64,000 bases of DNA from Bradyrhizobium sp. CCH5-F6 (GCF_001556045.1 NZ_LSIC01000103.1:18730-82729); one strand, 5' to 3'; positions 41,917 to 50,535 are shown, counted from the first letter of the stretch. Numbers and translations: made by a program. The notes: generated by a model not told the origin, from the letters alone.

Positions 41917-43416
41917 ATGTTCCCGAAGCCGAAATCCGTATTGTTGCCCAACACCTACGCCTTCGAATCCGAGCCGATGGTGAAGCCGACGGGCTTTCGC
42001 GAGTACGACGCGCGCTGGTTGTTCCAGAAGGAAATCAACCTGATGGGTGTGCAGGCGCTCGGCATGGGGCTGGGCGCGCTGATCGCCGAGCTCGGCGTCA
42101 GGCAGGAGATCGTCACCGGCCACGATTTCCGCGGATACTCGGCCTCGATCAAATACGCGCTGATCTCCGGCCTGATGGCGGCGGGATGCAAGGTGCACGA
42201 TATTGGGCTCGCGGTGACGCCGATGGCCTATTTCGCGCAGTTCGACTTGGATGTGCCCTGCGTCGCCATGGTCACGGCCTCGCACAACGACAATGGCTGG
42301 ACCGGCGTCAAGATGGGCGCCAACCGCCCGCTCACCTTCGGCCCCGACGAGATGACGCGGCTGAAGGAGATCGTGCTCAACGCGGAGTTCAAGAACAAGA
42401 CGGGCGGCTCGTATCAATTCCACGAGAACTATCCGGCGCGCTACATCGCCGACCTCACCAATCGTCCGAAGCTCAAGCGCAAGCTCAAGGTCGTCGCGGC
42501 CTGCGGCAACGGCACCGCCGGCGCGTTCGCGCCTCAGGTGCTCGAAGCGATCGGCTGCGAGGTGATCCCGCTCGATACCGAGCTCGACCACACCTTCCCG
42601 AAATACAATCCCAACCCCGAGGACATGGAGATGCTGCACGCGATCCGCGACGCGGTGCTGCATCACAAGGCCGATGTCGGCCTCGGCTTCGATGGCGACG
42701 GCGACCGCTGCGGCGTCGTGGACGACACCGGCGAGGAGATCTTCGCCGACAAGGTCGGCGTCATGCTGGCGCGCGACATGTCGGCGATCCACAAGGATGC
42801 ACATTTCATCGTCGACGTGAAATCGACCGGCCTCTTCATCACTGATCACGTGCTGCAGAAGCAGGGCGCGACGACCGCCTATTGGAAGACCGGCCATTCC
42901 TACATGAAGCGCCGCACCAACGAGACGGGCGCGCTGGCGGGCTTCGAGAAGTCCGGCCATTTCTTCTTCAACAAGCCGTATGGCCGCGGCTATGACGACG
43001 GCCTGGTCTCGGCGCTCGCGATCTGCGACATGCTCGACCGCGCGCCGGGCAAGTCGATGGCGGACCTGAAGAACGCGCTGCCGAAGACCTGGTCGTCGCC
43101 GACCATGTCGCCGCACTGCGCCGACGAGACCAAATACGGCGTCATCGACAAGGTGGTGAAGCACTTCGAGGGCCTGCAAGCGAAGGGCGCCAAGATCGGC
43201 GGCCAGGCGATCCGCGATCTCGTCACCGTCAACGGCGTGCGCGTCACGGTCGAGGACGGCAGCTGGGGCCTGGTGCGCGCCTCCTCGAACAAGCCCGAGC
43301 TCGTCGTCGTGGTCGAGAGCCCGGTGTCCGAGCAGCGCATGCACGACATGTTCGAGATGGTGAACAGCGTGCTGCGGACCCATCCCGAGGTCGGCGAGTA
43401 CAACCAGAAGATCTGA
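41917..43416 (+). CDS. Phosphomannomutase/phosphoglucomutase
   Basis: This enzyme interconverts hexose 6- and 1-phosphates for GDP-mannose, UDP-glucose and exopolysaccharide synthesis. The 499 residues have four domains: the phosphoserine S122 in TASHNDNGW, the metal loop GFDGDGDRCGVVD, the sugar-binding GEKSGH-like AGFEKSGHFFF and the phosphate-binding C-terminal part with VRASSNKPELVVVVES. It resembles AlgC/ManB. The 189-base upstream gap has no gene. It converges with the sterol-desaturase-like gene. Confidence 0.94.
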   Translation: MFPKPKSVLLPNTYAFESEPMVKPTGFREYDARWLFQKEINLMGVQALGMGLGALIAELGVRQEIVTGHDFRGYSASIKYALISGLMAAGCKVHDIGLAVTPMAYFAQFDLDVPCVAMVTASHNDNGWTGVKMGANRPLTFGPDEMTRLKEIVLNAEFKNKTGGSYQFHENYPARYIADLTNRPKLKRKLKVVAACGNGTAGAFAPQVLEAIGCEVIPLDTELDHTFPKYNPNPEDMEMLHAIRDAVLHHKADVGLGFDGDGDRCGVVDDTGEEIFADKVGVMLARDMSAIHKDAHFIVDVKSTGLFITDHVLQKQGATTAYWKTGHSYMKRRTNETGALAGFEKSGHFFFNKPYGRGYDDGLVSALAICDMLDRAPGKSMADLKNALPKTWSSPTMSPHCADETKYGVIDKVVKHFEGLQAKGAKIGGQAIRDLVTVNGVRVTVEDGSWGLVRASSNKPELVVVVESPVSEQRMHDMFEMVNSVLRTHPEVGEYNQKI

Positions 43417-43428
43417 GCGCAAACGCGC

Positions 43429-44268
43429 TCAGCCTCCCGGCGGACCGAACAGCGCGCGGAGCTTCGCGCCCGCGCCCCGTGCCTTCCAGGCATCGCTCAG
43501 CATCGCGATCCACTCGCCGAGCGCGATCCGGATCGGGTTGAAGGATTGCACGCCGCCAACGAGTCCGAACCGGAGTGGCTGATCCGATGGCCGTTCGGCA
43601 AAGGTCCCGAACAGGCGGTCGAACACGATCAGGATGCCGCCATAGTTCCTGTCGAGGCACGGCTCGTTGCAGGCATGATGCACGCGATGATGGCTGGGCG
43701 TGTTCAGCACCCATTCCAGCATGCCGAGCTTCGGCGCGAAATCGCTGTGGATGAAGAACTGATAGAGCAGGTTGATCCCGAGCATCGCCACGATCGCGAA
43801 CGAATGGAAGCCGATCAGCGCCAGCGGCAGGAAGAAGAGGAAGTTGCCGGAGATGTTGCCGGTCCAGCCGAGCCGGATCGCCGCCGTCAGGTTCAGTCGC
43901 GTCGTCGAGTGATGCACCGCATGCGTCGCCCACATCCAGCGAATGCGATGCGAGGCGCGATGCTGCCAATAGTACAGGAATTCGCTGCCCAGGAATAATC
44001 CTGCGAGCGCAAGCGGACCGGTCTGTGCAAAGTCGAACAGGCGGTGCTCGTACAGGAAGGCGAACGGCAGCGCGAGAGTCCCGGCCTCGACTGCGCGCAG
44101 CAGATTCTGCCCGAGGGCCACGCCGAACGATGCGACGCTCTCACGCCAGTCGTGGCTTTCGCGATGGGCGAGCCGGCCGATGCCGTATTCGAGCAGCATC
44201 AGGCCGATCGCCGTCGCCAGGACCACGTGCCGGAGCGTTGGGTCGAGCAGCAGAGAAGCATAAGCCAC
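43429..44268 (-). CDS. Sterol desaturase / fatty acid hydroxylase family protein
   Basis: This is a 279-residue membrane di-iron enzyme. The His-box pattern is visible: HRASHRIRW, HAVHHSTTRLN, and HRVHHACNEPCLD in the second half. About four or five hydrophobic segments flank the boxes. Relatives hydroxylate or desaturate lipids, sterols or carotenoids; in bradyrhizobia hopanoid or fatty acid substrates are possible, but none is shown here. The gene is followed leftward by the convergent phosphomannomutase and preceded 9 bases away by a Cys-rich periplasmic protein. Confidence 0.88.
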   Translation of the reverse strand: MAYASLLLDPTLRHVVLATAIGLMLLEYGIGRLAHRESHDWRESVASFGVALGQNLLRAVEAGTLALPFAFLYEHRLFDFAQTGPLALAGLFLGSEFLYYWQHRASHRIRWMWATHAVHHSTTRLNLTAAIRLGWTGNISGNFLFFLPLALIGFHSFAIVAMLGINLLYQFFIHSDFAPKLGMLEWVLNTPSHHRVHHACNEPCLDRNYGGILIVFDRLFGTFAERPSDQPLRFGLVGGVQSFNPIRIALGEWIAMLSDAWKARGAGAKLRALFGPPGG

Positions 44269-44277
44269 GGCGCCCTC

Positions 44278-44589
44278 CTATTTCGGAGCGACGCCGGTGG
44301 TGACGGCGCTGTCCCTCAGCGCCTGCGCACGGGGCAGCGCTCGTGCGCAGACCGAGGAAAGCTGGCCGGCGTGAGATTGCAGGCACGCGAGGATGCGTCC
44401 ACCACCCGGCGTGACGTCGCTGCAAAGTCGGTCGTGGTCGGCACGGCAGGCCTGCATGACGATGCGCGCTTCGCTTTGCATCTGCGGTGTGATCTGCGTT
44501 TGCAGCTGGCTCTGGGCGAGGGCGGAGGTCGAGGCGCCGAGGGCGACGATGGCTGCAGCTTGCGGCAGGAAACGGAAGATCGATGACAC
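44278..44589 (-). CDS. Exported cysteine-rich repeat protein
   Basis: This 103-residue protein has a signal peptide (about 1-25, ending SALAQ) and the Cys-rich GLG1-type repeat: ACRADHDRLCSDVTPGGGRILACLQSH and LSSVCARAL, four cysteines with the family spacing. Such small periplasmic proteins are common in rhizobia and of unknown function. It lies 9 bases upstream of the desaturase gene in the same direction, so the two may be co-transcribed. Confidence 0.83.
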   Translation of the reverse strand: MSSIFRFLPQAAAIVALGASTSALAQSQLQTQITPQMQSEARIVMQACRADHDRLCSDVTPGGGRILACLQSHAGQLSSVCARALPRAQALRDSAVTTGVAPK

Positions 44590-44661
44590 GGTGCTGGTCC
44601 TCTCTCATTCGACGGATTTGCCGTCGCCGCGCGGGGCTGACGCGGCGACGGCGACGCGGCG

Positions 44662-44883
44662 TCAGCGCGAGACCGTACCGGTGCGGGTGTAGGTGTTGCC
44701 GGCAGGACCGGTGCGCGTCACGCTGCGCGAGCAGCTTCCGTTGGCGCAGCTTCCCGTCGCGGTGACGTGGGAGGTGCCGCGCGGTCCGGTTGCCGTCCCC
44801 GACCGCGTCCAGGCATGGGCGTCGGCCGCCGCGGCGACCGACAGGGTGCCGATGACGAGGGTCGAGAGGAAAAGCTTGGTCAT
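44662..44883 (-). CDS. Small exported Thr/Gly-repeat protein
   Basis: This 73-residue protein has a signal peptide MTKLFLSTLVIGTLSVAAAA-DAHA and a mature part made of short repeats: RSGTATGPRGTSHVT, ATGSCANGSCSRS and RTGPAGNTYTRTG, with two cysteines between. AAGGAG lies 9 bases before the ATG. The motif TGPxGxTxT recurs in longer rhizobial exported proteins. Function is unknown. It is divergent from a two-component system, with a candidate regulator box between them. Confidence 0.75.
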   Translation of the reverse strand: MTKLFLSTLVIGTLSVAAAADAHAWTRSGTATGPRGTSHVTATGSCANGSCSRSVTRTGPAGNTYTRTGTVSR

Positions 44884-44999
44884 GGTCGTCGTCTCCTTCT
44901 TGGGGCTGCCGTGAGCGGGAGCCGTGCGGAGGAGACTGGGGCTGCGGCGTCTGCGCAGCATTGCCGGGACGAAACGATTTTTAGGGCTTTGTCGGCGCC

Positions 45000-45017
45000 A
45001 TGTAACACTATGTAACA
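45000..45017. promoter_or_regulatory. ATGTAACA direct repeat, RstA-box-like candidate operator
   Basis: ATGTAACA occurs at 45000-45007 and again at 45010-45017, a 10-base period typical of OmpR/PhoB-family binding sites. Read on the other strand it gives TACATAGTGTTACA, which differs at one specified position from the E. coli RstA box TACATNTNGTTACA. It lies 50 bases before the response regulator and 117 bases from the divergent small exported protein. Confidence 0.55.
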
Positions 45018-45066
45018 ACGTCGCCGCAGCACTTGCGCGGCACACGCGGTCGTCCACAATGCGGCG

Positions 45067-45789
45067 ATGAACGCACATTCGGCCACGATTCTCATGGTGG
45101 AGGACGATCCCGAGATCAGTCGTCTCGTCGCCGACTTCATGCGGCGCGAGGGGTTCGAGGTCGCCTGCGTCGCCGACGGCAAGGCAATGGATTCGATGCT
45201 GCAGCGCCTGCGGCCCGATCTCGTCATCCTCGATTTGATGCTGCCGGGCGAGGACGGGCTTTCGATCTGCCGCCGCTTGCGCGCCGACGACGCCATCCCG
45301 ATCCTGATGCTCACCGCCAAGAGCGACGAGATCGATCGCGTGGTCGGTCTCGAGATGGGCGCGGACGACTACCTCACCAAGCCCTTCGGGCCGCGTGAGC
45401 TGCTTGCGCGGGTTCGCGCCATCCTTCGCCGCGCCAACGGGGCTCCGGCAAAACCGCTGGTCCGGCGTTTTGCGTTCGATCGCTTCGTGATCGATCTCGA
45501 TGCGCGCAGTGTCGAGACGACCGGCGCCGAGACGCCGGAGCTGCAATTGACCAGCGCCGAGTTCGACCTGCTCGGTTGCTTCGTGCAGCGGCCGCGAAGG
45601 GTGCTCACGCGCGACCAGATCCTCGACTGGACCCGCGGACGTTCGGCCGAGCCGTTCGACCGCACCGTCGACATGCTGATCTCGCGGCTGCGCCGCAAGC
45701 TCGATGGCGCCAGCCCGGGCTCCAACCTGATCACCACGGTGCGCAACGGCGGCTATCTCTTCACCGCCTCCGTCAAGCAGGTGTCGTGA
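45067..45789 (+). CDS. OmpR-family response regulator
   Basis: This 240-residue DNA-binding regulator has a receiver domain (about 7-120) with acidic pocket E12-D13-D14, phospho-acceptor D56 in VILDLMLPGEDG, the switch threonine in MLTAKSDE and lysine in YLTKPFG. The C-terminal winged helix (about 140-235) has LTSAEFDLLGCFVQRPRRVLTRDQIL and RTVDMLISRLRRKL. It resembles RstA. The stop overlaps the sensor kinase start by one base. It may autoregulate through the upstream ATGTAACA repeat. Confidence 0.93.
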   Translation: MNAHSATILMVEDDPEISRLVADFMRREGFEVACVADGKAMDSMLQRLRPDLVILDLMLPGEDGLSICRRLRADDAIPILMLTAKSDEIDRVVGLEMGADDYLTKPFGPRELLARVRAILRRANGAPAKPLVRRFAFDRFVIDLDARSVETTGAETPELQLTSAEFDLLGCFVQRPRRVLTRDQILDWTRGRSAEPFDRTVDMLISRLRRKLDGASPGSNLITTVRNGGYLFTASVKQVS

Positions 45790-47138
45790 TGCTGCGCGTG
45801 ACACTCGCCGCGCGGCTCGCCCTGATCGGATTGGTGGGGTTTATCCTGGTGAGTACCGTGGTCGTCGCGATCTTCTACCGGACGACCCTGCGCGAGAACG
45901 AGCTGACGCGGCCTTCGCCCGCGCGTCTCGATGCGCTGGCCACGCTGCTGGAGCGAACGGACGCCGGTTCGCGGCAGACCGTGCTCGAGGCGGTGTCTTC
46001 GCCGCAGTTCGCCGTGCGCATCGTGCCGTCGGGCACACCGGTCGGCGGGGAGACGCCGCCACAGCAGCAGGAACTGCGCGACACCTATGCGGCCGGCCTT
46101 GCGGGTCGCCCGGTTGAGATCGTGCAGCCGTCCGGTCATCGGGGCAGCCGGGTGTTTCCCCGCCTCGCGCGGTTGATGGCCAACGCGGTCGAATTCCGCA
46201 TCGGCCTGCGCAGCGGCGAGTTGCTGGTCATCGATGCCTATACCCGCCTGCCGGTCACTCCGTTCGGCCTGCCCGTCGGTTTCGGCGCAGGCCTGTTCGG
46301 CTCGATCGTGGCGCTGCTGGCGCTGCTCGTCATGCAGCGCGAGACGCGGCCGCTGGCTCGGCTCGCCGCCGCCGTCGATCGTGTCGACCTGTCCGCCGAT
46401 CCGCCGCCGCTGCCGGACGCGCGACGCAGCGCGCCGGAGATCCGCGCCGTCATCGCCGCGTTCAACCGCCTGCAGGGGCGGCTTGCCGAGATGCTGCGCG
46501 CGCGCATGACGCTGGTTGGCGGCATCGCCCATGACGTCAGGACGTTTGCGACACGGCTGCGGCTGCGCGTCGAGCACATTCCCGACGATGCCGAGCGGCA
46601 GCGCGCGGTTGCCGATATCGACGACATGATCCGCCTGCTCGACGACGCGCTGCTGTCGACGCGGGCGGGCGCCGGCGGATTGTCGCAGGAAATGGTCGAG
46701 CTCGCCGCGCTGGTGGCCGTCGAGGTGAACGACCGGCATGTTCAGGGCGCGGCGGTCGATCTGGTCAAGGACGAGCGTGCGCGCAACGTCGTCGTTCTCG
46801 GCGACCGGCTCGCCCTGCGGCGGGTCTTCGCCAACATCATCGACAACGCGCTCGCCTATGGCCATGCCGCGCATGTGCGCACGGCCCTGAAGGACGGTGC
46901 CGTCGTCGTGTCGATCGACGATGAGGGGCCGGGCATTCCCGCCGATCAGCGGCAGACCGTGCTGGAGCCGTTCCACCGGATGGAGAAGTCGCGCAATCGC
47001 GCGACCGGGGGCGCCGGCCTTGGCCTCGCGGTGGTCCGCAACCTGGTCGAGGCCCATGGCGGGACGATCGAGATCGGCGCGGCCCCGGGCGGAGGCACGC
47101 GCGTCAACGTCACGCTGCCGGTGTTTCGGCCGGGCTGA
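45789..47138 (+). CDS. Membrane sensor histidine kinase
   Basis: This 449-residue kinase has an N-terminal helix (about 8-30), a periplasmic sensor of about 130 residues, a second helix (about 155-180) and a HAMP linker (MQRETRPLARLAAAVDRVDLS). The H-box GGIAHDVRTFATRLRLRVEH contains the phosphorylated histidine, and the ATPase has FANIIDNALAYG, DDEGPGIP and GGAGLGLAVVRNLVEAHGG. In the H-box the usual HDLRTPLT reads HDVRTFAT, with phenylalanine replacing the conserved proline. It is the partner of the upstream regulator. The sensory domain is not recognised. Confidence 0.92.
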   Translation: MLRVTLAARLALIGLVGFILVSTVVVAIFYRTTLRENELTRPSPARLDALATLLERTDAGSRQTVLEAVSSPQFAVRIVPSGTPVGGETPPQQQELRDTYAAGLAGRPVEIVQPSGHRGSRVFPRLARLMANAVEFRIGLRSGELLVIDAYTRLPVTPFGLPVGFGAGLFGSIVALLALLVMQRETRPLARLAAAVDRVDLSADPPPLPDARRSAPEIRAVIAAFNRLQGRLAEMLRARMTLVGGIAHDVRTFATRLRLRVEHIPDDAERQRAVADIDDMIRLLDDALLSTRAGAGGLSQEMVELAALVAVEVNDRHVQGAAVDLVKDERARNVVVLGDRLALRRVFANIIDNALAYGHAAHVRTALKDGAVVVSIDDEGPGIPADQRQTVLEPFHRMEKSRNRATGGAGLGLAVVRNLVEAHGGTIEIGAAPGGGTRVNVTLPVFRPG

Positions 47139-47139
47139 A

Positions 47140-47183
47140 GCGTTTTCGAGCGAAGTGGATACCGGTTCGCGTGAAGAAAACGC
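47140..47183. repeat. Short rhizobial palindrome (GCGTTTTC / GAAAACGC)
   Basis: An 8-base inverted repeat encloses CGAAGTGGATACCGGTTCGC. It has the layout of the RIME-like mosaic palindromes common in rhizobial intergenic DNA and resembles the element at 52379. It lies between the convergent kinase and Lrp genes. Confidence 0.65.
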
Positions 47184-47202
47184 GTCAGAATAAGAATCGG
47201 CG

Positions 47203-47712
47203 TCAGGCCGTCACCACCGCGGGAATCGGCAATGTGGTGACCGACTTGATCTTCTCCATCGCGAAGCGCGACGTGACGTTCTTCAGCGGCACGGCGCTGA
47301 TCAGCTTCTTGTAGAATACGTCATAGGCCTGCATGTCCGCGACCACGACGCGCAGCATGTAGTCGACGTCGCCGGCCATGCGATAGAACTCCATCACCTC
47401 CGGCATGGCGCTGACGGCTTCGGCGAACCGCTTCAGCCAGGCATCGGAATGGTCGGCGCTCTCGACCGACACGAACACGGAAATGCCGAGCCCGATCTTG
47501 TTCTGGTCGACAAGCGCTACGCGCTTGATGATCACGCCATCGGCCTCCAGGCGCTGGATGCGCTTCCAGCAGGGGGTGGAGGACAGGCCGACGCGGTCGC
47601 CGATCTCGGCGACGGAGAGGGAGGCATCCTCCTGGAGGACCATCAGGATCTTGCGGTCGATGGCATCGAGGCGGCGGCTGGTCTCGGGAATTGGGACGGC
47701 GACATCAGTCAT
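47203..47712 (-). CDS. Lrp/AsnC family transcriptional regulator
   Basis: This 169-residue regulator has an N-terminal winged helix-turn-helix (about 15-65, LDAIDRKILMVLQEDASLSVAEIGDRVGLSSTPCWKRIQRLE) and a C-terminal RAM ligand domain (about 80-160, MPEVMEFYRMAGDVDYMLRVVVADM). Lrp-type regulators sense amino acids and act as octamers. It heads or joins a leftward series after a PfkB kinase gene 68 bases upstream. AT-rich sequence just before its start likely includes the promoter. Target genes are not visible. Confidence 0.92.
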   Translation of the reverse strand: MTDVAVPIPETSRRLDAIDRKILMVLQEDASLSVAEIGDRVGLSSTPCWKRIQRLEADGVIIKRVALVDQNKIGLGISVFVSVESADHSDAWLKRFAEAVSAMPEVMEFYRMAGDVDYMLRVVVADMQAYDVFYKKLISAVPLKNVTSRFAMEKIKSVTTLPIPAVVTA

Positions 47713-47779
47713 TTGAAGAACTTTGTTTCATTTTGCAGGCCGATTCTCCTGATATAGAGAAAATCCTTCCACGACAAGC

Positions 47780-48727
47780 CTATAGTCTTCGCACAGGAGT
47801 AGAATCGCTCCAGGGCTGGTCTCGCAAAAAGTCTTCAACTTCAATGCGTTGCGGGGCGGCCAGGCCGCCGCCATGGCGGCTGCATTTCAGCGCTGCGGCG
47901 GCCGAGGCGAATCGCAGCGCCTCCCGCGCCCCTTCGCCCTCGGCAAGCCGGAGCGTGAAGGCGCCATGAAAGACGTCACCGGCGCCAAGCGTGTCGACCG
48001 CCTGGACCGGGAAGGCTGGCGTTTCCTCCAGCTGGCCCTTTTCGTTCAGCCAGATCGTGCCATGCGGGCCGCTCGTGGCCGCGATGAAGGCCGGCGTCAG
48101 CCCGGCCAGAAGCTTCAGCGCCTCGCCGTCGCCGGCGATGCCGGCCGTCTCCTGCAGCTGCGCGCTGGCGAACAGCAGATGCGAGGCGGCCGTGAGCAGG
48201 CCGTCCTGCAACGCCATCGCGCGATCGACGCCGACGATGACGGGAATGCCGCGCCGCCGTGCCTCGGCGCAGAGGGAGGTCGCGAACGCAGCACACCGGC
48301 TTTCGACCAGGATCGCCCGGCAATCGGCGAGCAATTCCTCGGCGTCGGGCAGCTTGGCGCGCCACAGGCCGGGATCGCGATGGATGGTGAGTGTCCGCTC
48401 GCCGGATGGCTCGATCATGATCGCCGAGACCGGCGTGGTCAGGCCTGGCATTCGCACGATGTGCGTGATGTCGATGCCCTCCTGCGTCATTCGCTCCAGG
48501 ATGAAGCCGCTCGACGTCTCGCCGGCATCGCCCATCGGCCCGGTGAACGCGACGCGGCCGCCGAGCCTCGCGATGGCGATCGCCGCATTGAGCGCGTTGC
48601 CGCCGCAAATTTCTGCGAGATGGCCGGCGTTCGCCTTGCTGCCGCGTTCGGGCACGGCATCGACGCGAAAGATGAGGTCCCGCACCGGCATGCCGATGCA
48701 GAGGACGCGCGGCGCGATCCCGGCCAT
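47780..48727 (-). CDS. PfkB-family carbohydrate kinase
   Basis: This 315-residue sugar or nucleoside kinase has the N-terminal PfkB block CGGNALNAAIAIARLGGRVAFTGPMGDAGETS and the C-terminal signature AVDTLGAGDVFHGAFTLRLAEG with the catalytic aspartate. The substrate is not clear; relatives phosphorylate ribose, fructose, ketodeoxygluconate or inosine. It is 13 bases downstream of nudC on the same strand, so it is probably co-transcribed with nudC and the HIT gene. It opens with MPVRDLIFRVDAVPERGSK, as in ribokinase-like proteins. Confidence 0.9.
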   Translation of the reverse strand: MAGIAPRVLCIGMPVRDLIFRVDAVPERGSKANAGHLAEICGGNALNAAIAIARLGGRVAFTGPMGDAGETSSGFILERMTQEGIDITHIVRMPGLTTPVSAIMIEPSGERTLTIHRDPGLWRAKLPDAEELLADCRAILVESRCAAFATSLCAEARRRGIPVIVGVDRAMALQDGLLTAASHLLFASAQLQETAGIAGDGEALKLLAGLTPAFIAATSGPHGTIWLNEKGQLEETPAFPVQAVDTLGAGDVFHGAFTLRLAEGEGAREALRFASAAAALKCSRHGGGLAAPQRIEVEDFLRDQPWSDSTPVRRL

Positions 48728-48740
48728 CGATGGGCTCGGC

Positions 48741-49685
48741 TCAGGCGCCGCTCTTGTCGTGCACCCAGCGGCCGAGCAGATGATGAGCGATAGCGAAGGG
48801 ATGCGGCCCTGCGAGCCCGTCGGGATGCGTCCGCGTCAGCATCAGGGCCGCCTCCTCGCGCGTGAACCAGCGCGCGTCTTCCAGCTCCATGCGATCGACG
48901 ACGATCTCCTCGTTCAGCGCCCGAGCGCTGCAGCCGATCATCAGCGACGACGGATAGGGCCAGGGCTGGGTCATGTAATATTGCACGTCGGTGCAGCGAA
49001 TCCCGGACTCTTCGAGGATCTCGCGGCGCACGGCGTCCTCGATGGTTTCGGCCGCCTCGACGAAGCCGGCAAGGCACGAATACATGCCGGGCGGAAACTG
49101 CTTCTGGCGGCCGAGCAGGCATTTGTCGCCGGAGGCCACCAGCATGATCACCACCGGGTCGGTGCGCGGAAAATGCTCGGCCTTGCAGGCCGGGCAGTCG
49201 CGCTTCCAGCCGCCTTCCTTCATCGCACTGCGCGTGCCGCAATTGGCGCAATAGCCGTGGCGCTGGTGCCAGCTCACCATCGACTTCGCCAGCGCGATCG
49301 CCGAGAGCTCGTCGGGGGGAATTACGCCTTGCATCGCCATGCCGCGCAGCTCGGTCACCGTGTAGTCCTCGCGGCCGACCAGCTTCTCGGCGGCGGCCTG
49401 CGAGAGTCCCATGCCGAACATGGCGGCGCCATCGCGCAGGCCGAGGAAGATCGTGCCGGGATTGGCGCCGCACTTCAGCGCCTCGTCGATCGAGAGCAGC
49501 GCGCGCAACTTCTCGCCCTCGCGCTTCACCAGGAGCGAGTCGCGATAGACGACATAGGCGCGTGATGACGGCTTCTGCTCCATCGCGAACAGCTTTTCGT
49601 CGTCGCGGCGCAGATGCGCGGCGCGGTCGAGGATGTTGGTGACGAAGGCCGGCTGCCCCAGCGGAAAGGCGTCGAATGCTGACAT
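48741..49685 (-). CDS. nudC: NAD+ diphosphatase
   Basis: NudC cleaves NAD(H) to nicotinamide mononucleotide and AMP and can remove NAD caps from RNA. The 314 residues contain an N-terminal domain, a zinc ribbon (CANCGTRS and CPACK) and the Nudix box GFVEAAETIEDAVRREILEESGI with the catalytic glutamates, then the NudC-specific tail MIGCSARAL. ATG at 49685 is used because family sequence starts there; an ATG 15 bases upstream is possible. It lies 11 bases downstream of the HIT gene. Confidence 0.95.
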   Translation of the reverse strand: MSAFDAFPLGQPAFVTNILDRAAHLRRDDEKLFAMEQKPSSRAYVVYRDSLLVKREGEKLRALLSIDEALKCGANPGTIFLGLRDGAAMFGMGLSQAAAEKLVGREDYTVTELRGMAMQGVIPPDELSAIALAKSMVSWHQRHGYCANCGTRSAMKEGGWKRDCPACKAEHFPRTDPVVIMLVASGDKCLLGRQKQFPPGMYSCLAGFVEAAETIEDAVRREILEESGIRCTDVQYYMTQPWPYPSSLMIGCSARALNEEIVVDRMELEDARWFTREEAALMLTRTHPDGLAGPHPFAIAHHLLGRWVHDKSGA

Positions 49686-49696
49686 GTCTCGTTCTT

Positions 49697-50116
49697 TCAA
49701 CCCAACCAGATCTTGCGGCGAAGCGCGCTGATGAAATTCTGCACTTCAGCGGCGTCGTGCGCCAGCGGCGGCATCACGCCCCAGACTGGGCGCGGCCAGG
49801 CTGCGTCACTGGTCCGGCGCGCGATGATGTGAACATGAAGCTGCGGCACGAGGTTGCCGAGCGCGGCGATGTTGAGCTTGTCGCATCTGGTGATCTCCTT
49901 CAGCGCGCGCGAGACGCGGGAGATCTCGGTCATCAACTGCGCCTGCTGCACCTCGTCGAGGTCGATGATCTCGACCGCGTCGGGCCGCCGCGGGACCAGC
50001 AGCAGCCAGGGATAATGCGCGTCCTTGATGACCAGCACCTTCGACAGCGGCAGATCGCCGATGTCGATGGTGTCCTCTTTCAGGCGGGAGTGCAGCGACC
50101 AGGCGGGTTCGGGCAT
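49697..50116 (-). CDS. HIT-family nucleotide-binding protein
   Basis: This 139-residue protein has the histidine-triad region: LNIAALGNLVPQLHVHIIARRTSD, in which the HVH pair carries the catalytic histidine. Strands IVIKDAHYPWLLLVPRRP-like precede it. HIT hydrolases cleave adenosine nucleotides linked to amines or sulphate. It belongs to the subgroup with the QLHVHIIAR signature. ATG at 50116 is chosen as the family begins at EPAWSLHSRL. It is first in a leftward operon with nudC and the PfkB kinase. Confidence 0.9.
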   Translation of the reverse strand: MPEPAWSLHSRLKEDTIDIGDLPLSKVLVIKDAHYPWLLLVPRRPDAVEIIDLDEVQQAQLMTEISRVSRALKEITRCDKLNIAALGNLVPQLHVHIIARRTSDAAWPRPVWGVMPPLAHDAAEVQNFISALRRKIWLG

Positions 50117-50343
50117 GAGGATTTCTCGCAATCGATTCTCACCGTCGCAGAGACCCGGCCCGCAGACAATAACCCTGACGCTTTCGCCAGAACGGGCGAG
50201 GTATGCCTTTCTGCGGGTCGGAAAACCGCCTGGTGAGCCGCATCCGCCTGCCACCGGATCAGCCCGGGCCTGGGGGCCCCCGGCGGCCCCGGAACAGCAT
50301 ATACTCCGCTTGCTTTCCGCTCCCTTTGGCCCCAAATAGGGAC

Positions 50344-50440
50344 CGGGAGATTGGCGGTGGACGAGCCACTCGCCAACCGGGTCAGGTCCGGAAGGAAGCA
50401 GCCCTAACGAGGTCCGGATCGGGTCGCTCGTCAGTCTCCT
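50344..50440 (+). ncRNA. ffs: Signal recognition particle RNA, small bacterial type
   Basis: This RNA forms the core of the SRP with Ffh. The conserved apical loop GGTCAGGTCCGGAAGGAAGC is present at 50380-50399, flanked by a long helix whose ends pair GGAGA (50346-50350) with TCTCC (50435-50439). The length of about 97 bases fits the small SRP RNA. A run of six T at 50446-50451 acts as the terminator tract. TATACT at 50300-50305 is a possible -10 box. It precedes dnaX on the same strand, a common order in alphaproteobacteria. Confidence 0.93.
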
Positions 50441-50452
50441 ACCTGTTTTTTC
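50441..50452 (+). terminator. T-tract after the SRP RNA
   Basis: A run of TTTTTT directly follows the closing stem of the SRP RNA, giving an intrinsic terminator with the RNA's own helix. Confidence 0.7.
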
Positions 50453-50535
50453 GAGCGAATTGCGCCGGCGGGTCTCCCGCCAGCGTGCTCCTTTCCGCAA
50501 AGCCGGCCGAGAGACATTTCATTGCGGATCGACCG

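Noticed and set aside
44884-45804. Minus-strand extension of the small Thr/Gly protein to 380 residues
   Set aside because: The extension is antisense to the response regulator; the signal peptide and ribosome site place the start at 44883.
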